Program-made: the position numbers and the translations under genes
Source: Pseudobdellovibrio sp.
Lineage (GTDB): Bacteria; Bdellovibrionota; Bdellovibrionia; Bdellovibrionales; Bdellovibrionaceae
Length of the DNA: 64,000 nucleotides
Assembly (NCBI GenBank): GCA_023701385.1
Contig: JAMPXC010000014.1
Coordinates: 1 to 64,000, forward strand
Reading direction: 5' to 3'
Notes under the pieces: model-generated
Told to the model about the DNA's origin: nothing
Databases searched by the model: none
Seen by the model: only the letters and a program-made list of their open reading frames with translations
Shown here: positions 17,329 to 25,445 of the stretch, one piece after another
Position numbering within the stretch: position 1 is the stretch's first letter
Layout: each line of letters starts with the position of its first letter

Positions 17329-17772
17329 TTATCTACCAATTTCCAACGCACTTAAAGCCATATCTTTAGTTGCCTGTACGGCCTGTACGTTAGCCTCGTA
17401 GGACCGTGTAGCTTGTATCATGTTGGTCATTTCTTCCATCAAGTTGATATTCGGATAAGCTACGAAACCCTCTGCATTGGCGTCAGCGTGGCCTGGCTCA
17501 TATTTCATGATAGGACCGCGTTTATCGTAAACCACGTCAGTGACCTGGACCCGGCTAAAATCTTTTGTCGGATCATTAACCCCAACGATGTCTCCAAACG
17601 TCTTACCATCCGGCATTGCCTCGAAAACCACGTCCTTACGGCGGTACGGGCCACCTTCCGGAGTTTTCGTTGTATTAATATTGGCAATATTAGAAGAAAT
17701 CGTATTCATGCGCGTACGTTGTGCCGCCATACCACTTCCGCTAATTCTAAAGCCCGATAAAAAATCTGACAT
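17329..17772 (-). CDS. flgC: Flagellar basal-body rod protein FlgC
   Basis: Proximal rod subunit, 147 aa. The N-terminus FRISGSGMAAQRTRMNTISSNIANINTTKTPEGGPYRRKDVVF is the conserved rod signature region (first part at residues 7-30). The C-terminal helix reads ANVQAVQATKDMALSALEIGR. The family-typical YPNINLMEEMTNMI segment is present. Its ATG shares bases with the flgB stop (TAATG), and GGAGG precedes it. Confidence 0.95.
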   Translation of the reverse strand: MSDFLSGFRISGSGMAAQRTRMNTISSNIANINTTKTPEGGPYRRKDVVFEAMPDGKTFGDIVGVNDPTKDFSRVQVTDVVYDKRGPIMKYEPGHADANAEGFVAYPNINLMEEMTNMIQATRSYEANVQAVQATKDMALSALEIGR

Positions 17773-18143
17773 TAGTTACCTCCGCCAATGGCGTATTTCA
17801 ATGCGGCCATTTTTTTATTAATGAGTTGCAAAGCTGATTTATACAAAATCGAGTTTTCTGCTAAGGCAGACATCTCTTTTTCCATATCAACCGTATTACC
17901 ATCGTTACTCACAACAGCTTCCGGATTATCGTAAACTTCAGCTGTGACCGGTAAAGCGCCACCATCTGTTCCGCCAAGCTCTAGAGATTTTGCTAAAGCT
18001 TCTTCAAATTCCACTTTTTGCGCTTTGTAACCAGGTGTTTCGTGATTGGCAATATTACTTGCCGTCACATTATGTCTGATTTGGCGCATGCGGATCGAAG
18101 TTGCAAGAGCATCTGTCGTTGAATCGAACAACTTACTACTCAT
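17772..18143 (-). CDS. flgB: Flagellar basal-body rod protein FlgB
   Basis: Proximal rod subunit, 123 aa. The pattern RMRQIRHNVTASNIANHETPGYKAQKVEFEEAL is the flagellar rod signature. The C-terminal helix (NGNTVDMEKEMSALAENSI, then LYKSALQLINKKMAALKYAI) is also typical. The ATG overlaps the upstream regulator stop in an ATGA arrangement, with AGGAGGGTTACCT just ahead. Confidence 0.95.
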   Translation of the reverse strand: MSSKLFDSTTDALATSIRMRQIRHNVTASNIANHETPGYKAQKVEFEEALAKSLELGGTDGGALPVTAEVYDNPEAVVSNDGNTVDMEKEMSALAENSILYKSALQLINKKMAALKYAIGGGN

Positions 18144-18841
18144 AGGTAACCCTCCTGGCGATATTGGTTTAATTTATTTCTTAAAGTACGAATAGAAATT
18201 CCAAGAATCTCGGCCGCTTTAGTTCTGTTTTGCTGAGCAAAGAATAACGTCTGCAAAATGTACTGGCGCTCTACGTTTTCTAATTTTAAACCCACCGAAA
18301 ATTGCATGTCGCGGTTAACTTCTGTTAAAGCTAAGTCTTCTGGCTCGATCACATTTTTTTCGCAGGCATTTACGGCTTGTTCCATCACGCGCTCTAGCTC
18401 TGGAAATTCACCTGGCCAGCCATAAGCTAAGATTTTCTCTTTGGCTTTTTCAGAGATCATGATTCTACCTTTGCCATTCATTAACGCGTGAACCTGAATA
18501 TGAAATTCAGCCAAGGCGATTAAATCTTCTTTTCTTTCAGATAAAGACGGCATTTGAATCACTAAAATATCTTTATCAGTTTTTACATCAACCATGTCTT
18601 GGCAAATATAAATTTTATGATCTTCAATCATTGATAATTCAGCCGATTCAACGATTTCGTAAGAAGCTAAGGCACCATACATCTTCTTTAAGTGTAACGC
18701 TAACGTTTTACGACCTGAGCCCGCAGCACCAGAAATAACTACGGTCTTATATTGACCGATTGCCGGGCTTCCAAGTTGTACCATTAAGTTGATCATCGTT
18801 TGTGAACTGCAGTTCACTGAATTAAATTCAGCAAAACTCAT
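18140..18841 (-). CDS. Short NtrC-like protein: degenerate AAA+ domain plus Fis-type HTH
   Basis: A 233-aa relative of sigma-54 activators. An N-terminal P-loop is recognisable (VVISGAAGSGRKTLALHL, residues ~34-51). The later AAA+ segment matches activators (PSLSERKEDLIALAEFHIQ, then KILAYGWPGEFPELERVMEQAV). The C-terminus is a Fis-type helix-turn-helix (NRTKAAEILGISIRTLRNKLNQ). There is no receiver domain. The GAFTGA loop and the canonical Walker B/arginine-finger stretch that should lie between these blocks are missing; only about 55 residues join them. It therefore probably cannot remodel sigma-54 polymerase itself and may act as a DNA-binding partner or anti-activator. It overlaps both neighbours by 4 nt. 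Confidence 0.85.
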   Translation of the reverse strand: MSFAEFNSVNCSSQTMINLMVQLGSPAIGQYKTVVISGAAGSGRKTLALHLKKMYGALASYEIVESAELSMIEDHKIYICQDMVDVKTDKDILVIQMPSLSERKEDLIALAEFHIQVHALMNGKGRIMISEKAKEKILAYGWPGEFPELERVMEQAVNACEKNVIEPEDLALTEVNRDMQFSVGLKLENVERQYILQTLFFAQQNRTKAAEILGISIRTLRNKLNQYRQEGYL

Positions 18842-21669
18842 TTTGCATCCTCCGCGTTTTCAGACTTCGACATTGCTGGAATACGTTTTAAATATTTTTT
18901 ATTTTCTTCGTTCCAAGTAGAATCACGCATTTTGTTCTGCGCTAACTGGCTCCAAAAGCTTGATTCTTTGCCTTTGATATCTTCCCAGATATCTTTAGCT
19001 TTTTTCATTTCACCCTGGTTGAAATACAATTCGCCTAATTTGTATCTGTAAGAAGCTAAAGCTTCTTTGCTTTCAAATTTCTGTAACAGATCAGAAATCG
19101 TTTTAATGGCTAAATCTGTTTTCTTTTCATTCATCGCCACATCAGATAACTTTTTGTAGGCTTCTAATTTGTATTTATCAGAAACTTTACTGTTGATAAG
19201 ATCTGATAATTGTTCGATCGCCAATTCAGGCTGTTTGCGCTTAATTTCTAATTCAGCTAAGTGAATCATGCTTGGCGCCAGCAATTCTGATTTATCTTTC
19301 CAGATTTTAGTTAACTCAGTTAAATAACGAACAGCCGCGTTTAATTCGCCTTTTTTCTCGTATAATAAAGCTGCATAGTGAACGCGGTTAATCTGATCTT
19401 GGGCTGATAAAGCATCCGGGTTTTGAATGCTTTGCATTTTTTCGTATGATTCTTGAAAACGTCCATCTTCATACAAACACTGAGCTTGCATTAAGCTAAT
19501 TACATCTTCAGTCGGCACATCTTGGTTAGTGCGAATCGCGTTTGAAATCGCATCGTCACCTAATAGGCTGATTTGTTTACGCACTTTATCGTACTGTTTT
19601 AAAGCCGTGTTGTAAGAACCTGCAGCCTGGTAAGCTTTGGCGACGTAAAAGTTTGTATCAATACGCGGTTGTGTTTTTAACCACGTGTCAGCGTATTTTT
19701 TGTAAGTTTTAAGAACTTTTTCAAAATCATCTTTTGAAGAGTATTCTTTCATTTGATCGTTGATGTTACGTAAAATACGTAATGTCACTTGGTATGAATC
19801 TGGTTTATTTGGCTCTTGTTGATAGAACTGAGTTAAGATATCAATCGCTTTACCGTATTCTTTACGGCGGGCATAACCATCAGCTAACATTGTTGTTTTA
19901 AATTGTTGAATGTCATTCAAAATAGATTTCTCTGCCAGCTCGTTCATTTTAGCAATGGTCTCTTTAACCTCTTGCTCTTTCATCACTTTCATACGCGTAC
20001 TTAACATATGAAGACGGGCCACCACTGTTTTAGGGTTATCGCCGTAACGAAAGTGTGTTTCTAAAAAAGCACCCACTGATTTAGATTGGTCTGCACCTAA
20101 GATTTCTAATAATTCACCGACGCGAGTTAAAGCGTAAGGCGCATAATCATGAGCTGGGTAACGCTGCACGAATTCTAAAGCTTCTTTGTGTGAAAGCTCT
20201 GGCTTTTTTAAACGGAATAAAGCTTCCATTCTGTTAAAGTGAGAATTTGGAAATAACTGCGAAAATTTTGGATATTTTTTAAAAGCTGTATCAAAAGCGT
20301 CAACCGCTTCTGTGTATTTGCCTTGATGAAAGTAAAAATCACCGCGACGGTAAGCCGCTTCAGCACGAGTCATATCGTTTTTCGTTGTTTTTTCAACATC
20401 GTCTAAAAGTTTTAAGCCATCATCTAACTTATTCGCATTCAACATCGCCAGCGCTAAGCCTAGCTTAGCGTATTCCTGTGATGGACGGCCTTTGTAAGCC
20501 GGGTTTTCAATATGCGCACTTAATCTTCTAACTGCAGCTAAATAATCTTTTTTATCTAGGTTTAAAAAGCCCAGTAATAATGAAGTGCGTTCATTTAATT
20601 TAGACTGTGGGTATTCTGACATGGCTTTTGAATAAAACTGAAGACCTTCTTCGAAGTATTTAGCATCACCCGTTTCGCGCCATAATTGAATGTGCGAATC
20701 ACCATTCATAAAAAGAATTTGTTCTAAATAAACCGATTTTGGAAATTTCTTTTCAAACCATTCAGTGGTTTTCTTTAAAACCATCGTTCTTTTACGGTCA
20801 AAAAGAACTTTTAAAAGTCGGGCTTGCTTATTCTCATCAAAATTAGCTTCTTGAATTTCATATTGTGGCGGATTAGCTTTCATCGCCGTCCAAAAATTCA
20901 TTTCGTGGTTTAACATCGGAAAACGCAAATAGTAGTTAGCTAAACCCTTGATAATCGCATTTTTCTTAATTTCGATTTCTTTGATTTTAAAACGGTGAAA
21001 CTTTTCATCACCACCATCAAATAAACCTGACTTAAGATCAATATCTTGCTCAACAAAAGTTAAAATGCCGTTATCATCCTGAATTTTTAAATTATCCGCC
21101 GCTGGAAAACGTGAAGGGCTTTGGTGTTTACCCGAATTTGCGGCCACTTTGCCCGGATTGCTGCCAGCTTTTTTTGCTTTGCTGTCTTTTTTAAGCGGCT
21201 TTCCGTCTTTATCTAAAGTGGCTTCTTCTGCATAAGCGCCACCTTTAGTATCTGGAGCTTTAATGCGCTCATCGTTTTTATAGAAATCGACAACAAGCTT
21301 TGAAGGTTGATCTGTTAAATAGTCAAAAGCATCAATCGTATCGTTAGCTAAAACGAATTCGATGACTGTGAAGCCATCCAAACCCTTAGGAACAACTTTC
21401 ACATCTTTAACGAACGGATTTTGAATCGTTTTTAAATTACGCGTAGAATTTTCATCCAGACCTTTGACCTGAAGCTGAATCTTAACGTTCTTACCGTCTT
21501 GAATGCGCTTTAAATCGTAGTCCCAATTTTTCTGCCCGGTCACTTCAAAGTTTAACGTGTCACCTTGAATTTTTAAGCCGGTTTGCATATTCGCAGACCA
21601 AGACTTAGGTAATAAAATTCCCCAGATGACAACCGTTGCAGTAAATAGATTTAGAAAATACTTTTTCAT
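18838..21669 (-). CDS. Large exported AMIN-like and TPR-repeat protein heading the flagellar operon
   Basis: A 943-aa protein with an N-terminal signal (MKKYFLNLFTATVVIWGILLPKSWSA). A beta-rich AMIN-like domain follows at about residues 30-140 (LKIQGDTLNFEVTG, then FTVIEFVLAND and PSKLVVDFYKN). After a Lys-rich linker, about 650 residues are tetratricopeptide-like helices (AEAAYRRGDFYFHQGKYTEA, LYEDGRFQESYEKM, YRYKLGELYFNQGEMKKAKD). The start at 21669 is chosen because a sigma-54 promoter lies at 21684-21699, so a frame extension to 21708 could not be transcribed from it. The role is unknown; AMIN domains in other proteins target peptidoglycan, which would fit anchoring of the basal body. Confidence 0.82.
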   Translation of the reverse strand: MKKYFLNLFTATVVIWGILLPKSWSANMQTGLKIQGDTLNFEVTGQKNWDYDLKRIQDGKNVKIQLQVKGLDENSTRNLKTIQNPFVKDVKVVPKGLDGFTVIEFVLANDTIDAFDYLTDQPSKLVVDFYKNDERIKAPDTKGGAYAEEATLDKDGKPLKKDSKAKKAGSNPGKVAANSGKHQSPSRFPAADNLKIQDDNGILTFVEQDIDLKSGLFDGGDEKFHRFKIKEIEIKKNAIIKGLANYYLRFPMLNHEMNFWTAMKANPPQYEIQEANFDENKQARLLKVLFDRKRTMVLKKTTEWFEKKFPKSVYLEQILFMNGDSHIQLWRETGDAKYFEEGLQFYSKAMSEYPQSKLNERTSLLLGFLNLDKKDYLAAVRRLSAHIENPAYKGRPSQEYAKLGLALAMLNANKLDDGLKLLDDVEKTTKNDMTRAEAAYRRGDFYFHQGKYTEAVDAFDTAFKKYPKFSQLFPNSHFNRMEALFRLKKPELSHKEALEFVQRYPAHDYAPYALTRVGELLEILGADQSKSVGAFLETHFRYGDNPKTVVARLHMLSTRMKVMKEQEVKETIAKMNELAEKSILNDIQQFKTTMLADGYARRKEYGKAIDILTQFYQQEPNKPDSYQVTLRILRNINDQMKEYSSKDDFEKVLKTYKKYADTWLKTQPRIDTNFYVAKAYQAAGSYNTALKQYDKVRKQISLLGDDAISNAIRTNQDVPTEDVISLMQAQCLYEDGRFQESYEKMQSIQNPDALSAQDQINRVHYAALLYEKKGELNAAVRYLTELTKIWKDKSELLAPSMIHLAELEIKRKQPELAIEQLSDLINSKVSDKYKLEAYKKLSDVAMNEKKTDLAIKTISDLLQKFESKEALASYRYKLGELYFNQGEMKKAKDIWEDIKGKESSFWSQLAQNKMRDSTWNEENKKYLKRIPAMSKSENAEDAK

Positions 21670-21683
21670 CAAATATTGAACAA

Positions 21684-21699
21684 AGCATTTCAAGTGCCA
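21684..21699 (-). promoter_or_regulatory. Sigma-54 (RpoN) type promoter for the flagellar operon
   Basis: On the minus strand the sequence reads TGGCAC, five bases, then ATGCT. The GG and GC dinucleotides are exactly 10 nt apart, as the -24/-12 consensus (TGGCAC-N5-TTGCW) requires. Transcription would begin near 21673, about four bases before the ATG at 21669, giving an almost leaderless message. The spacing, the flagellar cargo and the activator-like gene second in the operon support the call; the -12 element has one mismatch to the core. Confidence 0.72.
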
Positions 21700-21838
21700 T
21701 GATGCCACTTACGTGGTTAGCGGTTTTATTTCAGGCTAGGCAAAAAAATCCTTGAACACCGTCAACTTGTTGTCGGTGGCGTCAGTGATGACATCACTAG
21801 ACCGGTTTAGTCGAACGCTTAACGCGCATCAATTCTGC

Positions 21839-21857
21839 GGTCTAGCCAGACTAGACC
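21839..21857. promoter_or_regulatory. Perfect dyad in the divergent flagellar/mla promoter region
   Basis: GGTCTAG at 21839-21845 and CTAGACC at 21851-21857 form a perfect 7-bp inverted repeat with a 5-nt centre. It lies 7 nt upstream of the -35 of the lipoprotein-mla promoter and also between it and the divergent sigma-54 promoter. CTAGACC recurs just upstream at 21797-21803. A second palindrome, GTGAT/ATCAC, is at 21785-21797. A transcription factor site is a reasonable reading. Confidence 0.5.
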
Positions 21858-21863
21858 TAAAGG

Positions 21864-21892
21864 TAGACTCTAGGTGTTTTGCTCTCTATAAT
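21864..21892 (+). promoter_or_regulatory. Sigma-70 promoter placing the start site at the ATG
   Basis: TATAAT at 21887-21892 is a perfect -10 box. TAGACT at 21864-21869 matches four of six -35 positions with a 17-nt spacer. Transcription would begin 7-8 nt downstream, at the A of the ATG at 21900. There is no Shine-Dalgarno sequence, so the message is predicted to be leaderless. Confidence 0.7.
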
Positions 21893-21899
21893 TTTGTGA

Positions 21900-22394
21900 A
21901 TGAGCCTCTTTTCTAAACTGTTATTATCATTTGCGATTTTGCTTTTAATTCCGGGATGTATTTCCAATATTTTCAAGGAACCAAAACCAACCTTTTCAAA
22001 CGAAGTTGTGCTTCCTGAATTTAATTCTGGCTTTAATCAGTTAAATGACAATGTTTACCCGGCGTGGAAAAGTAAAGATACAGGTAACGTGATTTCAATT
22101 GTTTCTGACTGTAACGACGGAAATTTTTCTTTAAAATCTATTCACAGCTTAATGAGTGATTCATTAGATCTAGTTAAAGTTCTCGAAGAAAAACCAACAA
22201 CTTTAAACGGCCGCAAGTCTTATTACAAAGTTGTTCGTGGTGAAATTGAAGGTAAAGCGATTGAAATTCAGTCGTACTCTTTGCAGCATAACAAATGCAC
22301 TTACGTCACTTCTTTGGCGGGAAATCCAGAGAAGGTTAAATTAAATCAAGAGCACTTTAAAAATTTTCTACAAAAGATTGATTTTAAAAAATGA
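21900..22394 (+). CDS. Lipoprotein of unknown family ahead of the mla genes
   Basis: A 164-aa protein with a lipoprotein signal (LLLSFAILLLIPGC, Cys20). The mature part is beta-rich, with no family I recognise. It is encoded in one transcript with MlaE, overlapping its start by 4 nt (ATGA), so it is a likely component or accessory of this lipid transport system. The operon lacks mlaC and mlaB, and this protein could supply a periplasmic or outer-membrane partner; that role is inferred only from position. It may be translated from a leaderless message. Confidence 0.8.
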   Translation: MSLFSKLLLSFAILLLIPGCISNIFKEPKPTFSNEVVLPEFNSGFNQLNDNVYPAWKSKDTGNVISIVSDCNDGNFSLKSIHSLMSDSLDLVKVLEEKPTTLNGRKSYYKVVRGEIEGKAIEIQSYSLQHNKCTYVTSLAGNPEKVKLNQEHFKNFLQKIDFKK

Positions 22395-23188
22395 GTGAAC
22401 AATTAGACCTGTCTCAAGCCATAGCTAAACGTTTTCAGGAACCATTAGAGTTTCTGGGTGGCGTCGCTATTCTAGCGAAAGACACGTTTAATGAAATACG
22501 CACGCGTCCTTTTTATGGCTCATTGTTAATTGATCAGATTTATTTAGTGGGTGTTAAGTCTTTACCGCTCATCTTTATCACCGCGCTTTCAACAGGTATG
22601 GTGATGTCACTGCAATACGGTTTAGGTTTAGAAAAATTCGGTGGTAAACCCTACGTTCCCCGTCTAGTGGCTTCAACAATTCTTCGTGAAATGGGGCCGG
22701 TATTTACTTCTTTAATGTTAGCGGCTCGCGTAGGCGCCGGCATGGCCAGTGAAATCGGCTCTATGGTTGTAACTCAACAAATTGATGCCATTCGCGCCCT
22801 GGGAACTTCACCGATTAAAAAAATTGTGATTCCCCGCGTACTCGCGTGTTTAATCGTTTTACCGTTATTAGTTAGTATCGCTAACTTAGTGGGTAACTTA
22901 GGTGGTTTAGTTGTTGGATCGGCTGAATTAAGCTTAGATGCGCAGTTTTACTACCGCCGTGTTTTAGAAACTTCAAATTTAAAAGATTACTTAGCAGGAT
23001 TTGGTAAAACATTTTTCTTTGCGATCTTTATCGCTATGCCCTCTTGTTATTTCGGTTTAAACGTAAAAAACGGAACCAAAGAAGTTGGTATTGCCACAAC
23101 GAAAGCTGTTGTAACAGCTTCGTTATTAATTCTTGTCGGTGATTTCTTCTTATCAAAATTATTCTGGGTGATTGAACAATGGCTTTAA
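22391..23188 (+). CDS. mlaE: Lipid ABC transporter permease MlaE
   Basis: Inner-membrane permease of the Mla-type phospholipid transporter, 265 aa with about five or six membrane helices. The DUF140/MlaE signatures are clear: ALSTGMVMSLQYGLGLEKFG, REMGPVFTSLMLAARVGAGM with SEIGSMVVTQQIDAIRALGT after it, and PRVLACLIVLPLL. It begins inside the lipoprotein stop and overlaps mlaF by 10 nt. It forms a complex with MlaF and MlaD encoded next. Confidence 0.94.
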   Translation: MSEQLDLSQAIAKRFQEPLEFLGGVAILAKDTFNEIRTRPFYGSLLIDQIYLVGVKSLPLIFITALSTGMVMSLQYGLGLEKFGGKPYVPRLVASTILREMGPVFTSLMLAARVGAGMASEIGSMVVTQQIDAIRALGTSPIKKIVIPRVLACLIVLPLLVSIANLVGNLGGLVVGSAELSLDAQFYYRRVLETSNLKDYLAGFGKTFFFAIFIAMPSCYFGLNVKNGTKEVGIATTKAVVTASLLILVGDFFLSKLFWVIEQWL

Positions 23189-23910
23189 TCGATGTGATTA
23201 ATTTTAGAAAATCATTCGGTCCGAAAGTGATTCACGAAGACGTCAGTTTTTACGTGAGAAAAGGTGAATGCCTTGGTTTAGTCGGTGGTTCTGGAGCCGG
23301 TAAGTCAGTTATTCTTAGAAGCCTTATCGGTTTAGAAAAACCTGATTCAGGGCAAATTCTGATAGATGGCGTAGATATCACCCCATTTAACGAAAAAGAG
23401 TTAATTCCCATTCGTAAAAAAGTCGCTTATGCCTTTCAAGGTGGAGCTCTTTTTGACTCGATGACAGTGTATGAAAACTTAGCTTACCCATTACGAGCGC
23501 ACACTGAATTAGCTGAGCCAGCAATCGCTGATAAAATTCATCATCAATTAGCCGAATTCGGTTTAGAAAAGGCGATTAACCTTTATCCAGGCGAATTATC
23601 AGGCGGTATGCAAAAGCGTATCGGTTTAGCGCGCGCTGTGATTATGCAGCCAGAAATTATTCTTTACGATGAACCGACAGCAGGTCTTGATCCTTATAAT
23701 ACAAAAAAGATTCAAGAGCTGATTTTACGTCTTAAAGCTAAGGGTGTAACTGCAATCTTAGTAACCCATGATATCCCTACGGCCATGGCGGTTTGTGATA
23801 AATTTGCGTTTTTAAAAGATAAAGTCATTGCTGAACAAGGCACAATTGACCAATTAAAAAATAGAGACAACAGCCTGATTCAAAAATTTATAGAAGGTAA
23901 TATCTTATGA
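23179..23910 (+). CDS. mlaF: Lipid ABC transporter ATPase MlaF
   Basis: Cytoplasmic ATPase of the Mla complex, 243 aa. Walker A is GGSGAGKS at residues 36-43, the signature is LSGGMQKRIGLARAV (the GGM form typical of MlaF), Walker B is IILYDEPTAGLDPYN, and the switch His is in LVTHDI. AFQGGALFDSMTVYENL is the MlaF Q-loop. It overlaps mlaE by 10 nt and mlaD by 4 nt. Confidence 0.95.
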   Translation: MALIDVINFRKSFGPKVIHEDVSFYVRKGECLGLVGGSGAGKSVILRSLIGLEKPDSGQILIDGVDITPFNEKELIPIRKKVAYAFQGGALFDSMTVYENLAYPLRAHTELAEPAIADKIHHQLAEFGLEKAINLYPGELSGGMQKRIGLARAVIMQPEIILYDEPTAGLDPYNTKKIQELILRLKAKGVTAILVTHDIPTAMAVCDKFAFLKDKVIAEQGTIDQLKNRDNSLIQKFIEGNIL

Positions 23911-24671
23911 CAAAAATCAAAGTCGGCGCTTTTTTAGCGTTGGGCATCTTAGTTCTTGTAATTTCTGTATTCATGTTAGGTTCTAATAAATCTATTTTTC
24001 AAAACTCTTACAGCATCAGCACTTACTTTGATTCAGTTCAGGGGCTAAATAACGGCGCCGTTGTATCACTGGCCGGTGTAAAAATCGGTAACGTTGAATC
24101 TATTGAATACGATCAAGATAAAAACTTGGTTCAAGTGGTATTCTTAATGGATTCAGCTTATGCTAAAAAAATTAAGACAGATTCGATCGTGGAAATCAGA
24201 ACCCAAGGGGCTTTAGGCGATAAGTTCTTATACATTACTCCGGGCACAGCGGGTGAACCGGTGCAAAACCGCGGCGAATTAAAAGCCGAATACGGAAACG
24301 ATATCTTAGCGGTATTAAGTAAACGTGGTAATGAAAGTGAAAAGCTATTCGATACCATCAATAACTTAAATTCGATTGTTAAAGGCTTAGCCGAACAAAA
24401 CAAATTACCAAGCCTAATCAATAAATTAGACCAAGCCGCCGGTAACTTAAACGAATCATCAGTAAAAATAAAACAGGCGTTTGCTGGTAACCGTCTCGAA
24501 AAATCGATGGTTAAAATGGATAATATCCTAGAGAAAATAGACAACGGCCAAGGCACTTTAGGAGCCTTAATCAACGACCGCTCAATTCACGATAGATTAA
24601 AAACAATTCTTGGCGCCGGACAAAAGCAGCAACAAGTAAAATCAATCATCAAATCTGCAGTTGAAGAATAG
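23907..24671 (+). CDS. mlaD: MCE-domain lipid carrier MlaD
   Basis: Periplasmic hexamer-forming subunit of the Mla transporter, 254 aa. One N-terminal membrane anchor (residues ~6-24) is followed by an MCE domain at about residues 35-115 (SISTYFDSVQGLNNGAVVSL, then VKIGNVESIEYD and RTQGALGDKFLYITPG). The C-terminal helix is longer than in E. coli MlaD. It is the last gene of the operon and converges on the transposase gene, 27 nt away. Confidence 0.93.
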   Translation: MTKIKVGAFLALGILVLVISVFMLGSNKSIFQNSYSISTYFDSVQGLNNGAVVSLAGVKIGNVESIEYDQDKNLVQVVFLMDSAYAKKIKTDSIVEIRTQGALGDKFLYITPGTAGEPVQNRGELKAEYGNDILAVLSKRGNESEKLFDTINNLNSIVKGLAEQNKLPSLINKLDQAAGNLNESSVKIKQAFAGNRLEKSMVKMDNILEKIDNGQGTLGALINDRSIHDRLKTILGAGQKQQQVKSIIKSAVEE

Positions 24672-24698
24672 CTATCTCCCATTTCCGTGGGGTATCGG

Positions 24699-25277
24699 TC
24701 ACGAACTCCATAATTGCTGCCAATGATAGACAGAAAGTCCTCGTAACCGCTCTTTTTGGTAAGGAATCACACCTGTGACTTCTTTTTCGTTAAGTTGGAT
24801 ATAGTTTTTAACCGTTAAATAAGCTCTCCATCCGTGTACAACTCGCGTAAAAGGACGAAATTTCCAAACTTTCATAAATTTCTTTTTCTTACTGAGGGTA
24901 TCGGTCACTTCGCGAACTAAGTTCGCCTTCTGATATTCTTGCGCTATCTGCCCGGCAACAACCCTTAAAAAATGATGAGACATAGCACGACGAGGAACTC
25001 GAATATTTAAATGAATATGATCAAAGTTCACCGAACACTGTTCGACTTTAATAAAAAATCTTTTTGCATAACGATCTATAATTCTTTTAACCAACTTATA
25101 AGTTCGTGGAGATCTGAAGTTCAGTTTCAAGGCCGCTTTGTCAGCTTTCAAAACCACATGGTGTGGTTTTCGTGTAGACAGAGGGCGAAACTGGCGGCCT
25201 TTTCGCAGTTGGCGAAGACTTCCCCCATGACTATGGTTTAGGTTGTATTTAATAAGTTGATGATTTACGTGACCCAT
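24699..25277 (-). CDS. REP-associated tyrosine transposase (Y1/IS200-like)
   Basis: A 192-aa HUH-type single-strand transposase of the RAYT group. The HUH motif is HIHL at residues 87-90 in SVNFDHIHLNIRVPRR. The likely catalytic Tyr is Y159 in AYLTVKNYIQLNEKE. RQFRPLSTRKPHHVVLKA near the start matches the family opening. Such proteins act on REP hairpins rather than on classic IS ends, and structured repeats are found 2.3 and 4.3 kb away. The frame is intact. A copy of the flanking motif is embedded in codons for VREVTDTL. Confidence 0.87.
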   Translation of the reverse strand: MGHVNHQLIKYNLNHSHGGSLRQLRKGRQFRPLSTRKPHHVVLKADKAALKLNFRSPRTYKLVKRIIDRYAKRFFIKVEQCSVNFDHIHLNIRVPRRAMSHHFLRVVAGQIAQEYQKANLVREVTDTLSKKKKFMKVWKFRPFTRVVHGWRAYLTVKNYIQLNEKEVTGVIPYQKERLRGLSVYHWQQLWSS

Positions 25278-25380
25278 ACCCAGGTGAGTTGCAAGAACGC
25301 GGAGTTATTTAACTCGTAAGTATTTGTTTACAGGTGCCGCTCGGTTCGGATCTCGCCAAACCAGGCCCGGATATTAAACA

Positions 25381-25413
25381 AAAAAAGCCCACGTTAAAAA
25401 ACGTAGGCTTTTG
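25381..25413. terminator. Intrinsic terminator downstream of the lipoprotein hydrolase
   Basis: AAAAGCC, one mismatch, ACGTT and a short loop pair with AACGT, one mismatch, GGCTTTT. On the minus strand the stem is followed by TTTTTTTG, so it suits the hydrolase gene ending at 25446. The plus strand also has a short T-run, so it may work in both directions. Confidence 0.8.
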
Positions 25414-25445
25414 AAGTGACCGATACCCCTCGAAAGGTATCGTGG

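Larger units (their letters stand above)
24672..25442. mobile_element. RAYT transposase element with terminal inverted copies
   Basis: GGGGTATCGGTCAC at about 24690-24703 and its exact complement GTGACCGATACCCC at about 25416-25429 bracket a single transposase gene, 14 bp each in inverted orientation. A weak hairpin sits outside the left copy. On the right, CGATACC/GGTATCG (25421-25427/25436-25442) forms a 7-bp stem. A third copy of the motif lies inside the gene near 24898-24911. The element occupies the mlaD to hydrolase gap. No target duplication can be named with confidence. Confidence 0.6.
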
